Shown: piece after piece, positions 41,121 through 50,270 of the stretch
Position numbering within the stretch: the first letter of the stretch is position 1
Layout of the letters: every line of letters begins with the position of its first letter
Source: Listeria ivanovii subsp. ivanovii
GTDB lineage: Bacteria > Bacillota > Bacilli > Lactobacillales > Listeriaceae
Assembly: GCF_900187025.1 (NCBI RefSeq)
Contig: NZ_LT906478.1
Location: 1,906,001-1,970,000, forward strand
DNA length: 64,000 nt
Direction of reading: 5' to 3'
The notes under the pieces: model-generated
Seen by the model: the letters and a program-made list of their open reading frames with translations, nothing else
What the model was told of the DNA's origin: nothing
Database searches by the model: none
Position numbers and translations under genes: made by a program

Positions 41121-41999
41121 TTACAAAAGTGGTGCTCTTCTTGCAATAATGATTTGCAGATCCACTGTTAGCTCTTGTGGCGGATTTGCTAATAAATCAC
41201 GTTTTTTCTCTGCATCAATGTGCCAACCAAGTGGTGTCATTTCAAGAAAATCCGCAAATAATGTTTTGGCGATTGGCGATTGATAAGTTACTCGTTCCAT
41301 CTGTTCGACCGTTAGTTTTTCGGCTAATCGAGACGTTACCGACTCATTTGAATAGCTACTTTTCTCATCGACATAAATAAATTCCCGCAATTCGCGTAAA
41401 TAATTCTCTTCCGGAACTACTTTAAGTAAAAAGCCATCCTTTTTTAGTAACCGATTAAATTCCTCATAATTCGAAGGTGATAAAATATTTAAAATCACAT
41501 CTGCTGTCTCTGGTTGATTAGGACAATTAGCTAAGTCTGCTACCGTCCAAACTATTCCCGGATAGTCACGCGCAGCTTGTTTAATGCCTTCTTTAGCAAT
41601 ATCTAATCCCACAGCTTGCGCGGATTGTCCTCCTGCTTGAAGCTCCTTTACCATTCGCGCTAAATGACTTCCTTCACCACAACCAGCATCATATAAAACG
41701 AGTGCTGGTTTTTCTGTATTCGCGTTAATAATATTTGTCATCCGTTCAATTAACTTCTCAAAAAACCCGCTCGCAATCACTTTTTTACGTGATTCGAACA
41801 AAGCTTGATCATATTTGGTCTTATGTACTTGCTTGAGTAAATGTAAGTACCCTGGCTTGGCAATATCAAATCCATGCTGTTCGGGGCAGACAAATGAGTG
41901 CGGCTCTTTAAACACAAATTCACCGCCACAAATTGGACAAGCAAGAAGCGCGATACTTTCTATCATAGCAAGCTTATTTATCTCCATTTTTGATAACAA
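41121..41999 (-). CDS. 23S rRNA guanine-N1 methyltransferase, RlmA family
   Basis: This SAM-dependent enzyme has an N-terminal zinc finger (LACPICGGEF, SFVCPEQHGFD) and a Rossmann methyltransferase domain (LYDAGCGEGSHLA, near residue 115 of this call). This is the arrangement of RlmA(I/II), which methylates G745 or G748. The open frame extends about 67 codons into dfrA, but that part lies across the terminator and is not coding. I favour TTG 41999, with GGAGTGAAGAG upstream; ATG 41987 is the alternative. Other genomes' homologues give tylosin-type tolerance. Confidence 0.85.
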   Translation of the reverse strand: MLSKMEINKLAMIESIALLACPICGGEFVFKEPHSFVCPEQHGFDIAKPGYLHLLKQVHKTKYDQALFESRKKVIASGFFEKLIERMTNIINANTEKPALVLYDAGCGEGSHLARMVKELQAGGQSAQAVGLDIAKEGIKQAARDYPGIVWTVADLANCPNQPETADVILNILSPSNYEEFNRLLKKDGFLLKVVPEENYLRELREFIYVDEKSSYSNESVTSRLAEKLTVEQMERVTYQSPIAKTLFADFLEMTPLGWHIDAEKKRDLLANPPQELTVDLQIIIARRAPLL

Positions 42000-42017
42000 T
42001 GACTCTTCACTCCACTC

Positions 42018-42048
42018 GAAAAACGTTGCCCACGAATAGGCAACGTTT
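42018..42048 (-). terminator. Terminator after dfrA
   Basis: A 10-bp perfect stem (AAACGTTGCC / GGCAACGTTT) with an 8-base loop and TTC following on the minus strand lies between dfrA and the rlmA-like gene. Confidence 0.85.
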
Positions 42049-42051
42049 CTA

Positions 42052-42534
42052 CTAATTTCTTTCGTACGTATAAAATGTATAGTTGTACTTATTTTTTTCA
42101 TCTTTTTCATGAGCTTCTTTTGCGACTTCCGAAAAATTTTCCCAATCCACTTCTGGAAATGCGGTATCTGCATCAAACTCGGCATCAATTTTTGTAACAA
42201 TTAACTTATCTGCCACATCCATGAATAAGCGATAGATTTCTGCACCACCAACTACATAAATTGGTTCGCCTGTGTTCGCAAGATCCAACACCTCATCCCG
42301 CGAATGAAGGACTTCTGCGTCACTTAAATGCAGTTCCTTATCTCTTGTTAACACGATAGTCTTTCTATTAGGTAAAGCCTTTCCTAACGATTCGTAGGTT
42401 TTCCGTCCCATGACGAGTGTTTTTCCAGTGGTCGTTTTTTTGAAAAACTGTAAATCCCCTGGTAAGTACCACGGCATCTTGTTTGCTTTTCCAATATTGC
42501 CGTCGCGATCTTGTGCCCAAACAAAAATAATCAT
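42052..42534 (-). CDS. dfrA: Dihydrofolate reductase
   Basis: This enzyme makes tetrahydrofolate with NADPH and is the target of trimethoprim. In 160 residues the folate pocket NKMPWYLPGDLQFFK (about 19-33), the NADPH segments VMGRKTYESLG (about 41) and VVGGAEIYRLF (about 92) are clear. It follows thyA by 14 bases: ThyA generates dihydrofolate and DfrA recycles it. It ends at a strong terminator. Confidence 0.96.
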   Translation of the reverse strand: MIIFVWAQDRDGNIGKANKMPWYLPGDLQFFKKTTTGKTLVMGRKTYESLGKALPNRKTIVLTRDKELHLSDAEVLHSRDEVLDLANTGEPIYVVGGAEIYRLFMDVADKLIVTKIDAEFDADTAFPEVDWENFSEVAKEAHEKDEKNKYNYTFYTYERN

Positions 42535-42548
42535 CCAAAAAACCTCCC

Positions 42549-43493
42549 TTATACTGAAATTGGTGCTTTTATCGCTGAATCTGGATGATAGCCGTCTAGT
42601 GAAATATCTGCCACATCAAAATCAAAAATAGTGGCTGGCTTATCGGAAAGCACTAATTTCGGAAGCGTGTGCGGAGTTCTTGTTAATTGCTCTTTCACTT
42701 GTTCGATATGATTGTTATAAAGATGTGCATCTCCCATTGTATGGATAAACTCCCCTACATCTAGTCCCACTTCACGAGCAATTAAATGTGTCAAAAGTGC
42801 GTAACTGGCAATATTAAATGGAACTCCTAAAAATATGTCGGCGCTACGTTGGTAAAGCTGGCACGACAGTTTCCCATCTGCCACATAAAATTGGAACAAT
42901 GAGTGACACGGAGGTAAAGCCATATTCGGGATATCTTCTGGATTCCAAGCAGAGACAATCAACCGGCGCGAGTTCGGATTCGTTTTAATCATTTCAATCA
43001 AATCTGCTAACTGATCAATCGTTTCTCCTTGTGAAGTTTTCCATTCACGCCATTGTTTGCCGTAAATATTACCTAGTTCACCGTACTTACTGGCAAATTC
43101 TTCTTCTTCCAAAATACGCGCTTTGAATTTTTCCATTTCTGCTTGATACACTTCTTTGAATGCTGGATCCTTCTCCGCTCGCAAGCCAAAGTTTGTCATA
43201 TCTTCGCCTGTATAATCGGAACTTTTTACAAAACGTTCAAAAGCCCATTCGTTCCAAATATTATTTTTATGTTGTAAAAGGTAGCGAATATTCGTATCTC
43301 CATGTAAAAACCATAGTAATTCACTTACTACCAGTTTGAATGGCACACGTTTCGTTGTCATAATCGGAAAACCCGCTTGTAAATCAAAACGCATTTGATA
43401 ACCAAATGTACTGATTGTCCCAGTTCCAGTGCGATCTCCTTTTTGTGTTCCATTCTCTAAAACGTATTTTTCTAAATCCAAATATTGTTTCAT
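42549..43493 (-). CDS. thyA: Thymidylate synthase
   Basis: This enzyme methylates dUMP to dTMP using methylenetetrahydrofolate. The 314-residue length is that of the long-insert form. The catalytic cysteine is in [12 protein letters not shown] (about residue 198), and the dUMP-binding [18 protein letters not shown] follows. I start at ATG 43493 ([10 protein letters not shown]), with AAGGAGTGCGAGCG upstream. It is in an abcF-thyA-dfrA transcription unit. Confidence 0.96.
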   Translation of the reverse strand: MKQYLDLEKYVLENGTQKGDRTGTGTISTFGYQMRFDLQAGFPIMTTKRVPFKLVVSELLWFLHGDTNIRYLLQHKNNIWNEWAFERFVKSSDYTGEDMTNFGLRAEKDPAFKEVYQAEMEKFKARILEEEEFASKYGELGNIYGKQWREWKTSQGETIDQLADLIEMIKTNPNSRRLIVSAWNPEDIPNMALPPCHSLFQFYVADGKLSCQLYQRSADIFLGVPFNIASYALLTHLIAREVGLDVGEFIHTMGDAHLYNNHIEQVKEQLTRTPHTLPKLVLSDKPATIFDFDVADISLDGYHPDSAIKAPISV

Positions 43494-43505
43494 CGCTCGC
43501 ACTCC

Positions 43506-45398
43506 TTATTCCGCATATTGTGATAAAAATTCCCAGCGTTCCATCATTTCCTCAAGTTCCGTTTCTTTTGCAGTAATTTCCTCACTAATTTCTGCTGCTT
43601 TTGTAAAATCCGCTCCTGTTTTTTCCAGTGTTTTATTTAAAGTTTCTATCGTTTGTTCTAATTTACTAATCGCTCCCTCAATACCATCCCACTCTATTTG
43701 TTCTTGATATGTCAGCTTCACTTTTTCCTTTTTTTCCGGAGCGGCTTTTTCTGCGGAAGTATTGGCCATTTTTTTCATTGATTTTGCTGGTTTTCCTTTA
43801 GCTTCGAGTTCTCGTAAATAATCGCTGTACTCACCGTAGAAAATCTCTACTTCGCCAATTGCTCGGAAAACTAGCAGCTTATTAACTACTTTATCTAAGA
43901 AATATCTATCGTGACTTACGGTAATTACTGTTCCATTAAATGATTCCAAATAATCTTCTAATACGGTAAGTGTTTGCGTATCTAAATCATTAGTAGGTTC
44001 ATCTAATAGTAAAACATTTGGCCGTTCCATCAAAATTCGTAGTAAGAATAAACGTCTTTTTTCGCCACCCGACAAACTGCCAATTTTCTTACCATGCGAG
44101 TTTGGTGGAAATAAAAATCGTTCTAGCATGGCACTCACGCTGATTACCTCGCCACCGGAAGTCGTGACTTGTTCTCCCGCTTCTTGTAAATAAGCAATCA
44201 TTCGCATATCTGGGTCCATTTCTTCATTTTGTTGCGTGTAGTAACCAATTTGAACCGTTTGCCCAGTAATAACTTCACCAGCATCTGGTGCTAGCTTTCC
44301 GGCAAGCATGTTAAGCAAAGTGGATTTTCCAGTTCCATTATTACCAGTAATTCCAAGACGTTCACCCGGCTGGATAATTAAACTGAAATCTTGTAATACT
44401 TGTTTTTCGTCAAAGTGTTTTTCTAAGTTTTTAAGTTCAAAGACATCTTTTCCTAAACGACTAGTAACAAAATCAATCGCTAGTTCGGAGTCATCCGTTT
44501 TTGTTTTCACTTTTTTCTCTAAATCATGAAATCGGTCTTGTCTTGCATTTTGTTTCGTTGCTCGACCTTGAGGACCGCGACGCATCCAAGCAAGTTCTTT
44601 CCGATAAAGGTTTTTATTTTTCTCGGATTCGCGGACTTCGTTTTCCATTCGAACAGCTTTTGATTCCATGAATTTCTCGTAATTACCAACGTATCGATAT
44701 GCAGAACCACGGTCTAGCTCAACCATATGATTTGTCACACGATCCAGGAAATACCTGTCATGGGTTACGAGCAGTACGGCACCTTTGAAACGATTCAAAT
44801 ACTCTTCTAACCAACGAATGGACTGAAAATCCAAGTGGTTAGTAGGTTCATCTAAAATAAGTAAATCCGGCGTTTCAATTAAAACTTGCGCCAACCCGAC
44901 CCTTTTTCGTTGTCCACCAGAAAGCTCGCTAATTTTGGCTGTTAAATCGGTAATCCCAAGTCGTTCTAAAATTGTTTTTGCTTCCGTGTTCATATCCCAA
45001 GCTGCACTTGCATCCATTTCTTGACTCGCAGCTGTATAGGCATCATGAAGCTTGGTGTTTTCTGAATCAAGTGACATAGCAAGTAGTACTTCTTCATATT
45101 TACGCATTGCTCGGAGCGCCGCTGTATCCCCATCAAAAACTGCTGAAAGAACTGTATCTTCCTCATTAAAAACAGGATCTTGTGCTAAATAGCCAATCGT
45201 GTAGTCTTTCGCTTTCGTGACGGTTCCTTTGTCTCCCGATTCGCTTCCAGAGATAATTTGCAATAAGGTTGATTTTCCGGTGCCATTCACACCAATTAAA
45301 CCAATTCGCTCACCTTCTGTAATGGTTAGTGAGATATTCTCAAATAGGCTTTTTTCACCATATGTTTTGGTTAAATTTTCTACTTTTAATTGTTTCAT
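43506..45398 (-). CDS. ABC-F family ATPase, Uup/YfmR-like
   Basis: This 630-residue soluble protein has two ABC cassettes and no membrane segments. Walker A is GVNGTGKST and GNNGTGKST, with signatures LSGGQRKR and LSGGEKRR. A P-site tRNA-interaction-type linker of charged helices (about residues 230-300) separates them, and a C-terminal coiled coil (about 560-630) completes a Uup-type layout. ABC-F proteins act on ribosomes; this class helps translation through difficult motifs or ribosome assembly. It is upstream of thyA and dfrA on one transcript. An antibiotic-protection role is possible but not suggested by sequence. Confidence 0.9.
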   Translation of the reverse strand: MKQLKVENLTKTYGEKSLFENISLTITEGERIGLIGVNGTGKSTLLQIISGSESGDKGTVTKAKDYTIGYLAQDPVFNEEDTVLSAVFDGDTAALRAMRKYEEVLLAMSLDSENTKLHDAYTAASQEMDASAAWDMNTEAKTILERLGITDLTAKISELSGGQRKRVGLAQVLIETPDLLILDEPTNHLDFQSIRWLEEYLNRFKGAVLLVTHDRYFLDRVTNHMVELDRGSAYRYVGNYEKFMESKAVRMENEVRESEKNKNLYRKELAWMRRGPQGRATKQNARQDRFHDLEKKVKTKTDDSELAIDFVTSRLGKDVFELKNLEKHFDEKQVLQDFSLIIQPGERLGITGNNGTGKSTLLNMLAGKLAPDAGEVITGQTVQIGYYTQQNEEMDPDMRMIAYLQEAGEQVTTSGGEVISVSAMLERFLFPPNSHGKKIGSLSGGEKRRLFLLRILMERPNVLLLDEPTNDLDTQTLTVLEDYLESFNGTVITVSHDRYFLDKVVNKLLVFRAIGEVEIFYGEYSDYLRELEAKGKPAKSMKKMANTSAEKAAPEKKEKVKLTYQEQIEWDGIEGAISKLEQTIETLNKTLEKTGADFTKAAEISEEITAKETELEEMMERWEFLSQYAE

Positions 45399-45470
45399 TT
45401 AGTCCCATCCATTTCCGTTCTGTCCTATCTATTCTAGCTGAAAAAGCGTCACTTAGCAATTGGTTTTGAT

Positions 45471-45513
45471 TAGAAAAAAAGTTCCAAAAGTGTTTAACGC
45501 ACTTTTGGAACTT
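45471..45513 (-). terminator. Terminator after fhs
   Basis: The stem AGTTCCAAAAGTG / CACTTTTGGAACT with a 7-base loop and TTTTTTTC on the minus strand lies just after the fhs stop codon. Confidence 0.9.
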
Positions 45514-45519
45514 GAATAA

Positions 45520-47202
45520 TTAGAATAAGCCTTTCGCATTTCCATTTTCGTCAACGTCCATATTTAGCGCTGCAGGTTTTTTCGGTAAACCAGGCATCGT
45601 CATTACATCCCCGGTTAAAGCAACAACAAATCCCGCACCAAGTTTTGGAATGAATTCGCGAATATGAATGACAAAATCTGTCGGCCGACCAAGTAGTGTT
45701 GGATCATCCGATAAGGAATATTGTGTTTTTGCCATGCAAATCGGGTATCTATCCCAACCATATTTTTTGAAGTCGATAATTTGCTTTTGTGCTTTACTTG
45801 ATAATTCCACACCAATTCCACCATAAACTTTCGTAACAATTGCATCTAATTTTTCTTCCATCGACCATGCATCGTCGTAAATGCGTTTGTAGTCTGCTTT
45901 TCCACTTTCTACAGCAGCGATTACTTTATCCGCTAGCTCTAATCCGCCAGCTCCACCTTTTTCCCAAACCTCTGTTAATGAAAATGGTATCCCGTTCTCC
46001 TTGCATAAAGCTTCTAGTTTCGCCACTTCTGCCTCTGAATCGGTGATAAATTTATTGATAGCGACAACATAAGGAATGCCGAATGTTTCAATCGATTCTG
46101 TATGTTTTTGTAAATTAGTAAAACCTTTCTGAAGTGCATCGACATTTTCTTCACTAAGCTCCGTTTTTAAGGCGCCACCGTGCATTTTCAGTGCGCGAAT
46201 TGTCGCAACGATAACGACACAATCGGGTGCTTTTCCAAGAGCAGGAACTTTAATGTCTAAAAACTTCTCTGCACCTAAATCTGCACCAAATCCTGCTTCT
46301 GTTACTACATAATCACCTAGTTTTAACGCTGTGCTTGTCGCGGATACACTATTACAACCATGAGCAATATTGGCAAAAGGACCACCATGGACAATGGCTG
46401 GTGTATGTTCTAAAGTTTGGACTAAATTAGGTTTTAGGGCATCTTTTAAAAGTAAAGTTAATGCTCCTTCGTACCCCATTTCACCAACAGTAATCGGTTC
46501 TTTTTTATAATTATAACCAATGACAATTTCGCTAAGACGTCTTTTTAGGTCTTTTAAATCACTTGCTAAACAAATAATTGCCATGATTTCTGATGCCACC
46601 GTAATATCAAAACCGTCTTCACGTGGAACCCCTTGAATAGGACCACCTAGACCGACAACTACCTTTCTAAGTGCGCGGTCATTTAGGTCAACCACACGCT
46701 TCCAAACAATGCGTCTACCATCAATTTCGAGCTCGTTACCTTGTTGCATATGGTTATCAATAAACGCTGATAACGCATTGTTAGCAGCTGTTATTGCATG
46801 AAAGTCACCAGTAAAATGCAAGTTAATATCTTCCATTGGGATAACTTGCGCAAAGCCTCCACCTGTTGCTCCACCTTTGATTCCCATAGTAGGTCCAAGT
46901 GATGGTTCTCGAAGTGCAATGACTGTTTTTTTATCTTTTCTGGAGAGTGCATCTCCAAGTCCTACAGTTACAGTAGATTTCCCTTCACCAGCTGGTGTTG
47001 GATTTATTGCTGTCACAAGTACAAGATTTCCTGGTTGTTTGTCTGTTAAAGAGTGAATGGTATCATAGGATAATTTCGCTTTATACTTGCCGTAAAGTTC
47101 GAGTGCATCCGCATCAAGTCCTAAACGTTCTGCAATTGTTGTAATTGGTAGAATTTCAGCATTCGATGCAATTTCAATATCTGATTTCACTTTATTTGAC
47201 AT
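45520..47202 (-). CDS. fhs: Formate-tetrahydrofolate ligase
   Basis: This ATP-dependent enzyme makes 10-formyl-THF from formate, feeding purine and formyl-Met synthesis. The 560-residue length is typical. The nucleotide loop [19 protein letters not shown] is near residue 68. [19 protein letters not shown] and the [16 protein letters not shown] segments are also family landmarks. It is monocistronic. It fits the one-carbon cluster with thyA and dfrA a few kilobases away. Confidence 0.96.
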   Translation of the reverse strand: MSNKVKSDIEIASNAEILPITTIAERLGLDADALELYGKYKAKLSYDTIHSLTDKQPGNLVLVTAINPTPAGEGKSTVTVGLGDALSRKDKKTVIALREPSLGPTMGIKGGATGGGFAQVIPMEDINLHFTGDFHAITAANNALSAFIDNHMQQGNELEIDGRRIVWKRVVDLNDRALRKVVVGLGGPIQGVPREDGFDITVASEIMAIICLASDLKDLKRRLSEIVIGYNYKKEPITVGEMGYEGALTLLLKDALKPNLVQTLEHTPAIVHGGPFANIAHGCNSVSATSTALKLGDYVVTEAGFGADLGAEKFLDIKVPALGKAPDCVVIVATIRALKMHGGALKTELSEENVDALQKGFTNLQKHTESIETFGIPYVVAINKFITDSEAEVAKLEALCKENGIPFSLTEVWEKGGAGGLELADKVIAAVESGKADYKRIYDDAWSMEEKLDAIVTKVYGGIGVELSSKAQKQIIDFKKYGWDRYPICMAKTQYSLSDDPTLLGRPTDFVIHIREFIPKLGAGFVVALTGDVMTMPGLPKKPAALNMDVDENGNAKGLF

Positions 47203-47314
47203 GTTAACCCCTCCGAATATGTATATTGTAACAAAGAATCAAAATGCTTTGGCTTTCTTTACAGCATCAAAAAAGCGCGACACCAATTGATGTAACACCA
47301 TTTTTTGATTCAAA

Positions 47315-47342
47315 AGAAAAACCTGATTGCGCAAAAATCAGC
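47315..47342 (-). terminator. Terminator after mntR
   Basis: The stem CTGATT / AATCAG with a 7-base loop is followed by GTTTTTC on the minus strand. Confidence 0.75.
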
Positions 47343-47362
47343 ATTTGACCCTTGGATTACCG

Positions 47363-47791
47363 TTATTCCTTCGTTTCCGGTCTATTCACTTCCATTGCCT
47401 TGAGTGCTTTTAGAGCATCTGGATGTTCTTCAAAAAACTTCACAACATCCCCGATTCGGTCAATAGAATTCCAGCTTAAATGGTGTTCAATTCCTTCCAC
47501 ATCGTGATAAATATGGGAGGATTCTACGCCAATAATACTTAAAAAGCTTTCTAGTAATGCGTGTCTTTCCAGCAATCTTTTCCCTATTTGTTTTCCTTTA
47601 GGTGTCAATATTAATCCGCGATATTTTTCATAGATTAAATACTCATCTTTATCCAATTTCTGTACCATTTTTGTTACTGAAGATGGATGGACAAATAATT
47701 CATCTGCAATATCCGAAACTCTGGCATAACCTTTCGTTTCAATTAGGGAATAGATTTTTTCGATATAATCTTCCATACTAGGTGTTGGCAT
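47363..47791 (-). CDS. mntR: Manganese transport regulator (DtxR family)
   Basis: This 142-residue winged-helix, metal-dependent repressor is nearly identical in layout to B. subtilis MntR ([37 protein letters not shown], the metal residues in [13 protein letters not shown]). The start is ATG 47791, with TTGGAGGG upstream, not the ten-codon longer frame. It represses manganese importers when Mn is plentiful. A matching operator lies at 18789-18804 before mntBCA. Confidence 0.95.
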   Translation of the reverse strand: MPTPSMEDYIEKIYSLIETKGYARVSDIADELFVHPSSVTKMVQKLDKDEYLIYEKYRGLILTPKGKQIGKRLLERHALLESFLSIIGVESSHIYHDVEGIEHHLSWNSIDRIGDVVKFFEEHPDALKALKAMEVNRPETKE

Positions 47792-47821
47792 AGCTATACC
47801 CTCCAACTTAATTTCTTTCAC

Positions 47822-48167
47822 ATAGCCAATTGTACTATAATATGAGGCTTTCTAAAAGCAATTACCCTTTCCAAAACAAAATTTCTTCCTAGCAAATTCA
47901 CCTATATTTTGAAATAGAAAGCAGATTTAAGTAACTAAATCAGACATAAAACCAATAAGTAAGCCTTTACAAGTCCAAAAATTTAAAAAATATTGGAAAT
48001 CAGCTTGACGTTTATAGGTATTTTGATTTATAGTGTTAGTATCATATGCGGTGACGCTATGAACTGAAAAGGGCGTATTTGTGAGAAAATTTTTTCATTT
48101 GAAATGTAAGCGTTTAAACGGAGCGGTTTTTAGCAATTATTAGCCATACTTAGGAGGATTTATTTCG
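47822..48167 (+). promoter_or_regulatory. Long gap with csp promoter and about 127-base cold-shock leader
   Basis: TTGACG (48005-48010), an 18-base spacer and TATAGT (48029-48034) form the promoter. Transcription should start near 48041, leaving a long untranslated leader with no open frame, as in cold-shock genes whose leader refolds with temperature. At 48104-48119 is ATGTAAGCGTTTAAAC, one mismatch from a CcpA cre site. Bases 47822-48000 show nothing else, apart from the mntR promoter side. Confidence 0.6.
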
Positions 48168-48368
48168 ATGCAGAATGGGAAAGTAAAATGGTTTAACAAT
48201 GAAAAAGGTTACGGTTTTATCGAATCAGACGGCGGCGAAGATATTTTTGTTCACTTCACAGCAATCCAAGGTGATGGCTACAAATCTTTAGAAGAAGGCC
48301 AAGCGGTCACTTTTGAAGTGGTAGAAGGTAACCGTGGGGCTCAAGCTGCGAATGTAGAAAAAGCCTAA
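48168..48368 (+). CDS. Cold-shock protein
   Basis: This 66-residue single cold-shock domain ([19 protein letters not shown]) has RNP1 KGYGFIE and RNP2 DIFVHF, a five-stranded RNA/ssDNA chaperone. The family has several paralogues in Listeria; position fits the one annotated cspD. It has an AGGAGGATTTATTTCG ribosome site, a long leader and its own terminator. Confidence 0.95.
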   Translation: MQNGKVKWFNNEKGYGFIESDGGEDIFVHFTAIQGDGYKSLEEGQAVTFEVVEGNRGAQAANVEKA

Positions 48369-48394
48369 ATCAGTTACTTAGTAGACACGGACTT

Positions 48395-48426
48395 AAAAAC
48401 CGGTAGCTTCATTTGCCGGTTTTTTT
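48395..48426 (+). terminator. Terminator after csp
   Basis: The stem AAAAACCGG / CCGGTTTTT with a 12-base loop runs into TTTTTT. Confidence 0.9.
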
Positions 48427-48490
48427 ATTGCAAAAATAACGCTTTCCTTCTATAATAAAGCCACATTACATAGTATGGAGGAAACGAAAA

Positions 48491-48889
48491 ATGGAAGTAT
48501 TCGTGGACGGAGCAAGTGCAGGAAATCCTGGTCCAAGCGGCGCAGGGATAGTTTTAAAAGCAGATGGCATATATGAACAATTGGCAATTCCCCTAGCAGT
48601 TATGACGAACCATGAAGCGGAATTTATCGCGATTAAACTAGGTCTGGAAGCAGCCCTAAAAAAGCAAGCAACTTTCATTCGTCTATATTCAGATTCTAAA
48701 GTAGCGATAGAAGCCATTCAAAAGCGACATGCTAAAAATCCTTTATTTAAACATCATCTAGATGAAATTTTACAGATGAGTGATTCTTTAACATTGTTCT
48801 TTGTCGAATGGCGCCATGTCAGTCAAAATAAACAAGCCGATCAACTGGCACGTCAAGCTATAAAAAAACAGAAGCAACCTGGGAAATAG
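48491..48889 (+). CDS. RNase HI-like protein (reverse-transcriptase-like fold)
   Basis: This 132-residue RNase H fold has the acidic residues in order: Asp in VFVDGASAGNPGPSG (about 6), Glu in NHEAEFIAI (about 42), Asp in LYSDSKVAIE (about 68), and Asp in NKQADQLARQA near the end (about 122). The set appears complete, so it may cleave RNA in RNA-DNA hybrids. It lacks the basic protrusion of classical RnhA and resembles B. subtilis YpeP/YpdQ-type proteins. It converges with the exonuclease gene. Confidence 0.88.
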   Translation: MEVFVDGASAGNPGPSGAGIVLKADGIYEQLAIPLAVMTNHEAEFIAIKLGLEAALKKQATFIRLYSDSKVAIEAIQKRHAKNPLFKHHLDEILQMSDSLTLFFVEWRHVSQNKQADQLARQAIKKQKQPGK

Positions 48890-48912
48890 CGACCAGATTG
48901 CTTCTGTTTTTA
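48864..48912. terminator. Bidirectional terminator between the RNase HI-like and exonuclease genes
   Basis: The stem AACAGAAGCAA / TTGCTTCTGTT is followed by TTTT on the plus strand. The RNase HI-like stop codon lies in its loop. Confidence 0.8.
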
Positions 48913-49782
48913 TTCTACGTCTCGAGTAAGTGTTTTTAGACCATATTTTTCAATGACAGAAAAAGCATCTTCTCTAAAACCATGGTATTTTAAGTTATCC
49001 AAATTCATCTCAAGTGGTACGTCGGTATGAATTCTAGCTAATTTTTGACTTAGTTCTAACATCGCTAAGTCTTCTTGAATTTTCGTTTGCTGTGCTGGCT
49101 TGAGTTTATCGAGGTTGGATAAAACACCTTCAATTGATTCGTGTTCTTGAATTAATTTGATGGCTGTTTTTTCACCAATTCCACGAACACCAGGATATCC
49201 ATCTGAGGTATCCCCCATCAGTGCTTTTACATCAATGAATTGGCGCGGGGTAATACCCATTTCTTCAAAAAATGTCGCTTCATTATATCGTTTATAATTG
49301 CCATACCCCTTTTGCATAATCCAGACATCATTTGTTGGTGCAATCAGTTGTAATAAATCCTTATCACCACTTAGTACTGTAGTTGAAATAGTACTTGCTG
49401 CCTGGACAGTAATCGTACCAATACAATCATCCGCTTCAAATCCTGGTACACCTAAATTCACAAAACCAAACCCAGTTGCGACTTCTTTGGCTAAATCAAA
49501 CTGTGGAATCATTTCTTCTGGCGGAGCGGTTCTGCCAGCTTTATAACCATCATAAAGTTCATTACGAAATGTCTGAGAACCCATATCCCAACAAATAAGT
49601 GTATGGGTTGGATTACTTTGGCGGATTGCCGCAAACATATGACGCATAAATCCTTGAACCCCGTTAGTTGGTATTCCATCTTGATTAAACATAAACTGCT
49701 TCGAAACTGCCGTTGCATAAAAAGCCCGGAAAAGTAATGCCATTCCGTCAATAACAAGCAAATTTTCTCGATTCTCGCTCAT
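48910..49782 (-). CDS. 5'-3' exonuclease, FEN/PolI N-terminal-domain type (YpcP-like)
   Basis: This 290-residue stand-alone flap/5' nuclease has metal-binding acidic clusters NLLVIDGMALLFRAF (about 7), VPGFEADDCIGT (about 117), STTVLSGDKDLLQL (about 138) and ALMGDTSDGYPGVRGIG (about 187). A helix-hairpin-helix (GVRGIGEKTA) follows. It probably removes RNA primers or flaps, overlapping with the PolA 5' nuclease domain. RBS GGAGGACTATAT precedes the ATG. Confidence 0.92.
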   Translation of the reverse strand: MSENRENLLVIDGMALLFRAFYATAVSKQFMFNQDGIPTNGVQGFMRHMFAAIRQSNPTHTLICWDMGSQTFRNELYDGYKAGRTAPPEEMIPQFDLAKEVATGFGFVNLGVPGFEADDCIGTITVQAASTISTTVLSGDKDLLQLIAPTNDVWIMQKGYGNYKRYNEATFFEEMGITPRQFIDVKALMGDTSDGYPGVRGIGEKTAIKLIQEHESIEGVLSNLDKLKPAQQTKIQEDLAMLELSQKLARIHTDVPLEMNLDNLKYHGFREDAFSVIEKYGLKTLTRDVE

Positions 49783-49858
49783 ATATAGTCCTCCAATTTC
49801 TTTCTACTGCCATCTATTGTAGCATAATTCCAACTGGCTCGCAGAAAAAAGAGGTATT

Positions 49859-50128
49859 TTACCAGCTCGCTTTTTTAACGCCGGGTAATTGTCCTTGATG
49901 TGCTAATTCACGAAAACGAATCCGTGACATGCCAAATTTGCGCATATAACCATGTGGACGACCTGTTAAGTCACAACGATTATGCACTCTTGTAGGGGAT
50001 GAATCTCTTGGAAGCTTGCGTAACTCGTCAAAACGACCTTCTGCTTTTAGCGTCCGACGTAATTCCGCGTACTTTTCTACAAGTGCTTTTTGATGCTCAT
50101 GTTTAGCTACTTTTGATTTTTTAGCCAT
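49859..50128 (-). CDS. rpsN: 30S ribosomal protein S14, zinc-independent (C-minus) paralogue
   Basis: This S14 has 89 residues from ATG 50128 ([10 protein letters not shown]), with AAGGAGTATTTT upstream; the six-codon extension is not used. It lacks the two CxxC pairs of the zinc-binding form (only one Cys, in [13 protein letters not shown]). In Firmicutes the C-minus form replaces the zinc form when zinc is scarce, freeing zinc. It is transcribed alone, outside the main ribosomal operon. A Zur-like box overlaps the start of its transcript. Confidence 0.93.
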   Translation of the reverse strand: MAKKSKVAKHEHQKALVEKYAELRRTLKAEGRFDELRKLPRDSSPTRVHNRCDLTGRPHGYMRKFGMSRIRFRELAHQGQLPGVKKASW

Positions 50129-50147
50129 AAAATACTCCTTCCTCAAA

Positions 50148-50162
50148 TAATAATCATTCCGA
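50148..50162 (-). promoter_or_regulatory. Zur-like operator before rpsN
   Basis: The minus strand reads TCGGAATGATTATTA, 12 of 15 matches to the Zur consensus TCGTAATNATTACGA that I recall from Bacillus. It lies 5 bases downstream of the -10, a good position to block transcription. Confidence 0.65.
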
Positions 50163-50167
50163 TTTAC

Positions 50168-50196
50168 ATCATACGCCTGTTTTAAAATGAATGCAA
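50168..50196 (-). promoter_or_regulatory. Promoter of the alternative rpsN
   Basis: The minus strand has TTGCAT (50191-50196), a 17-base spacer and TATGAT (50168-50173). Confidence 0.8.
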
Positions 50197-50217
50197 GCCT
50201 TCTGTTTTTTATGTTAA

Positions 50218-50268
50218 TAAAACCGCCTAAAGTCCATCGTTCAAATAATAGAAATTAAGCGGTTTTTT
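50218..50268. terminator. Terminator hairpin after the chitinase
   Basis: Arms AAAACCGC and GCGGTTTT, with partly paired inner sequence, lie between the chitinase stop and the rpsN promoter. T runs exist on both strands. Confidence 0.75.
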
Positions 50269-50270
50269 AT

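Noticed and set aside
42000-42200. N-terminal extension of the RlmA-like frame into dfrA
   Set aside because: It is in another frame of dfrA and crosses the dfrA terminator hairpin. The zinc-finger methyltransferase begins only after it.
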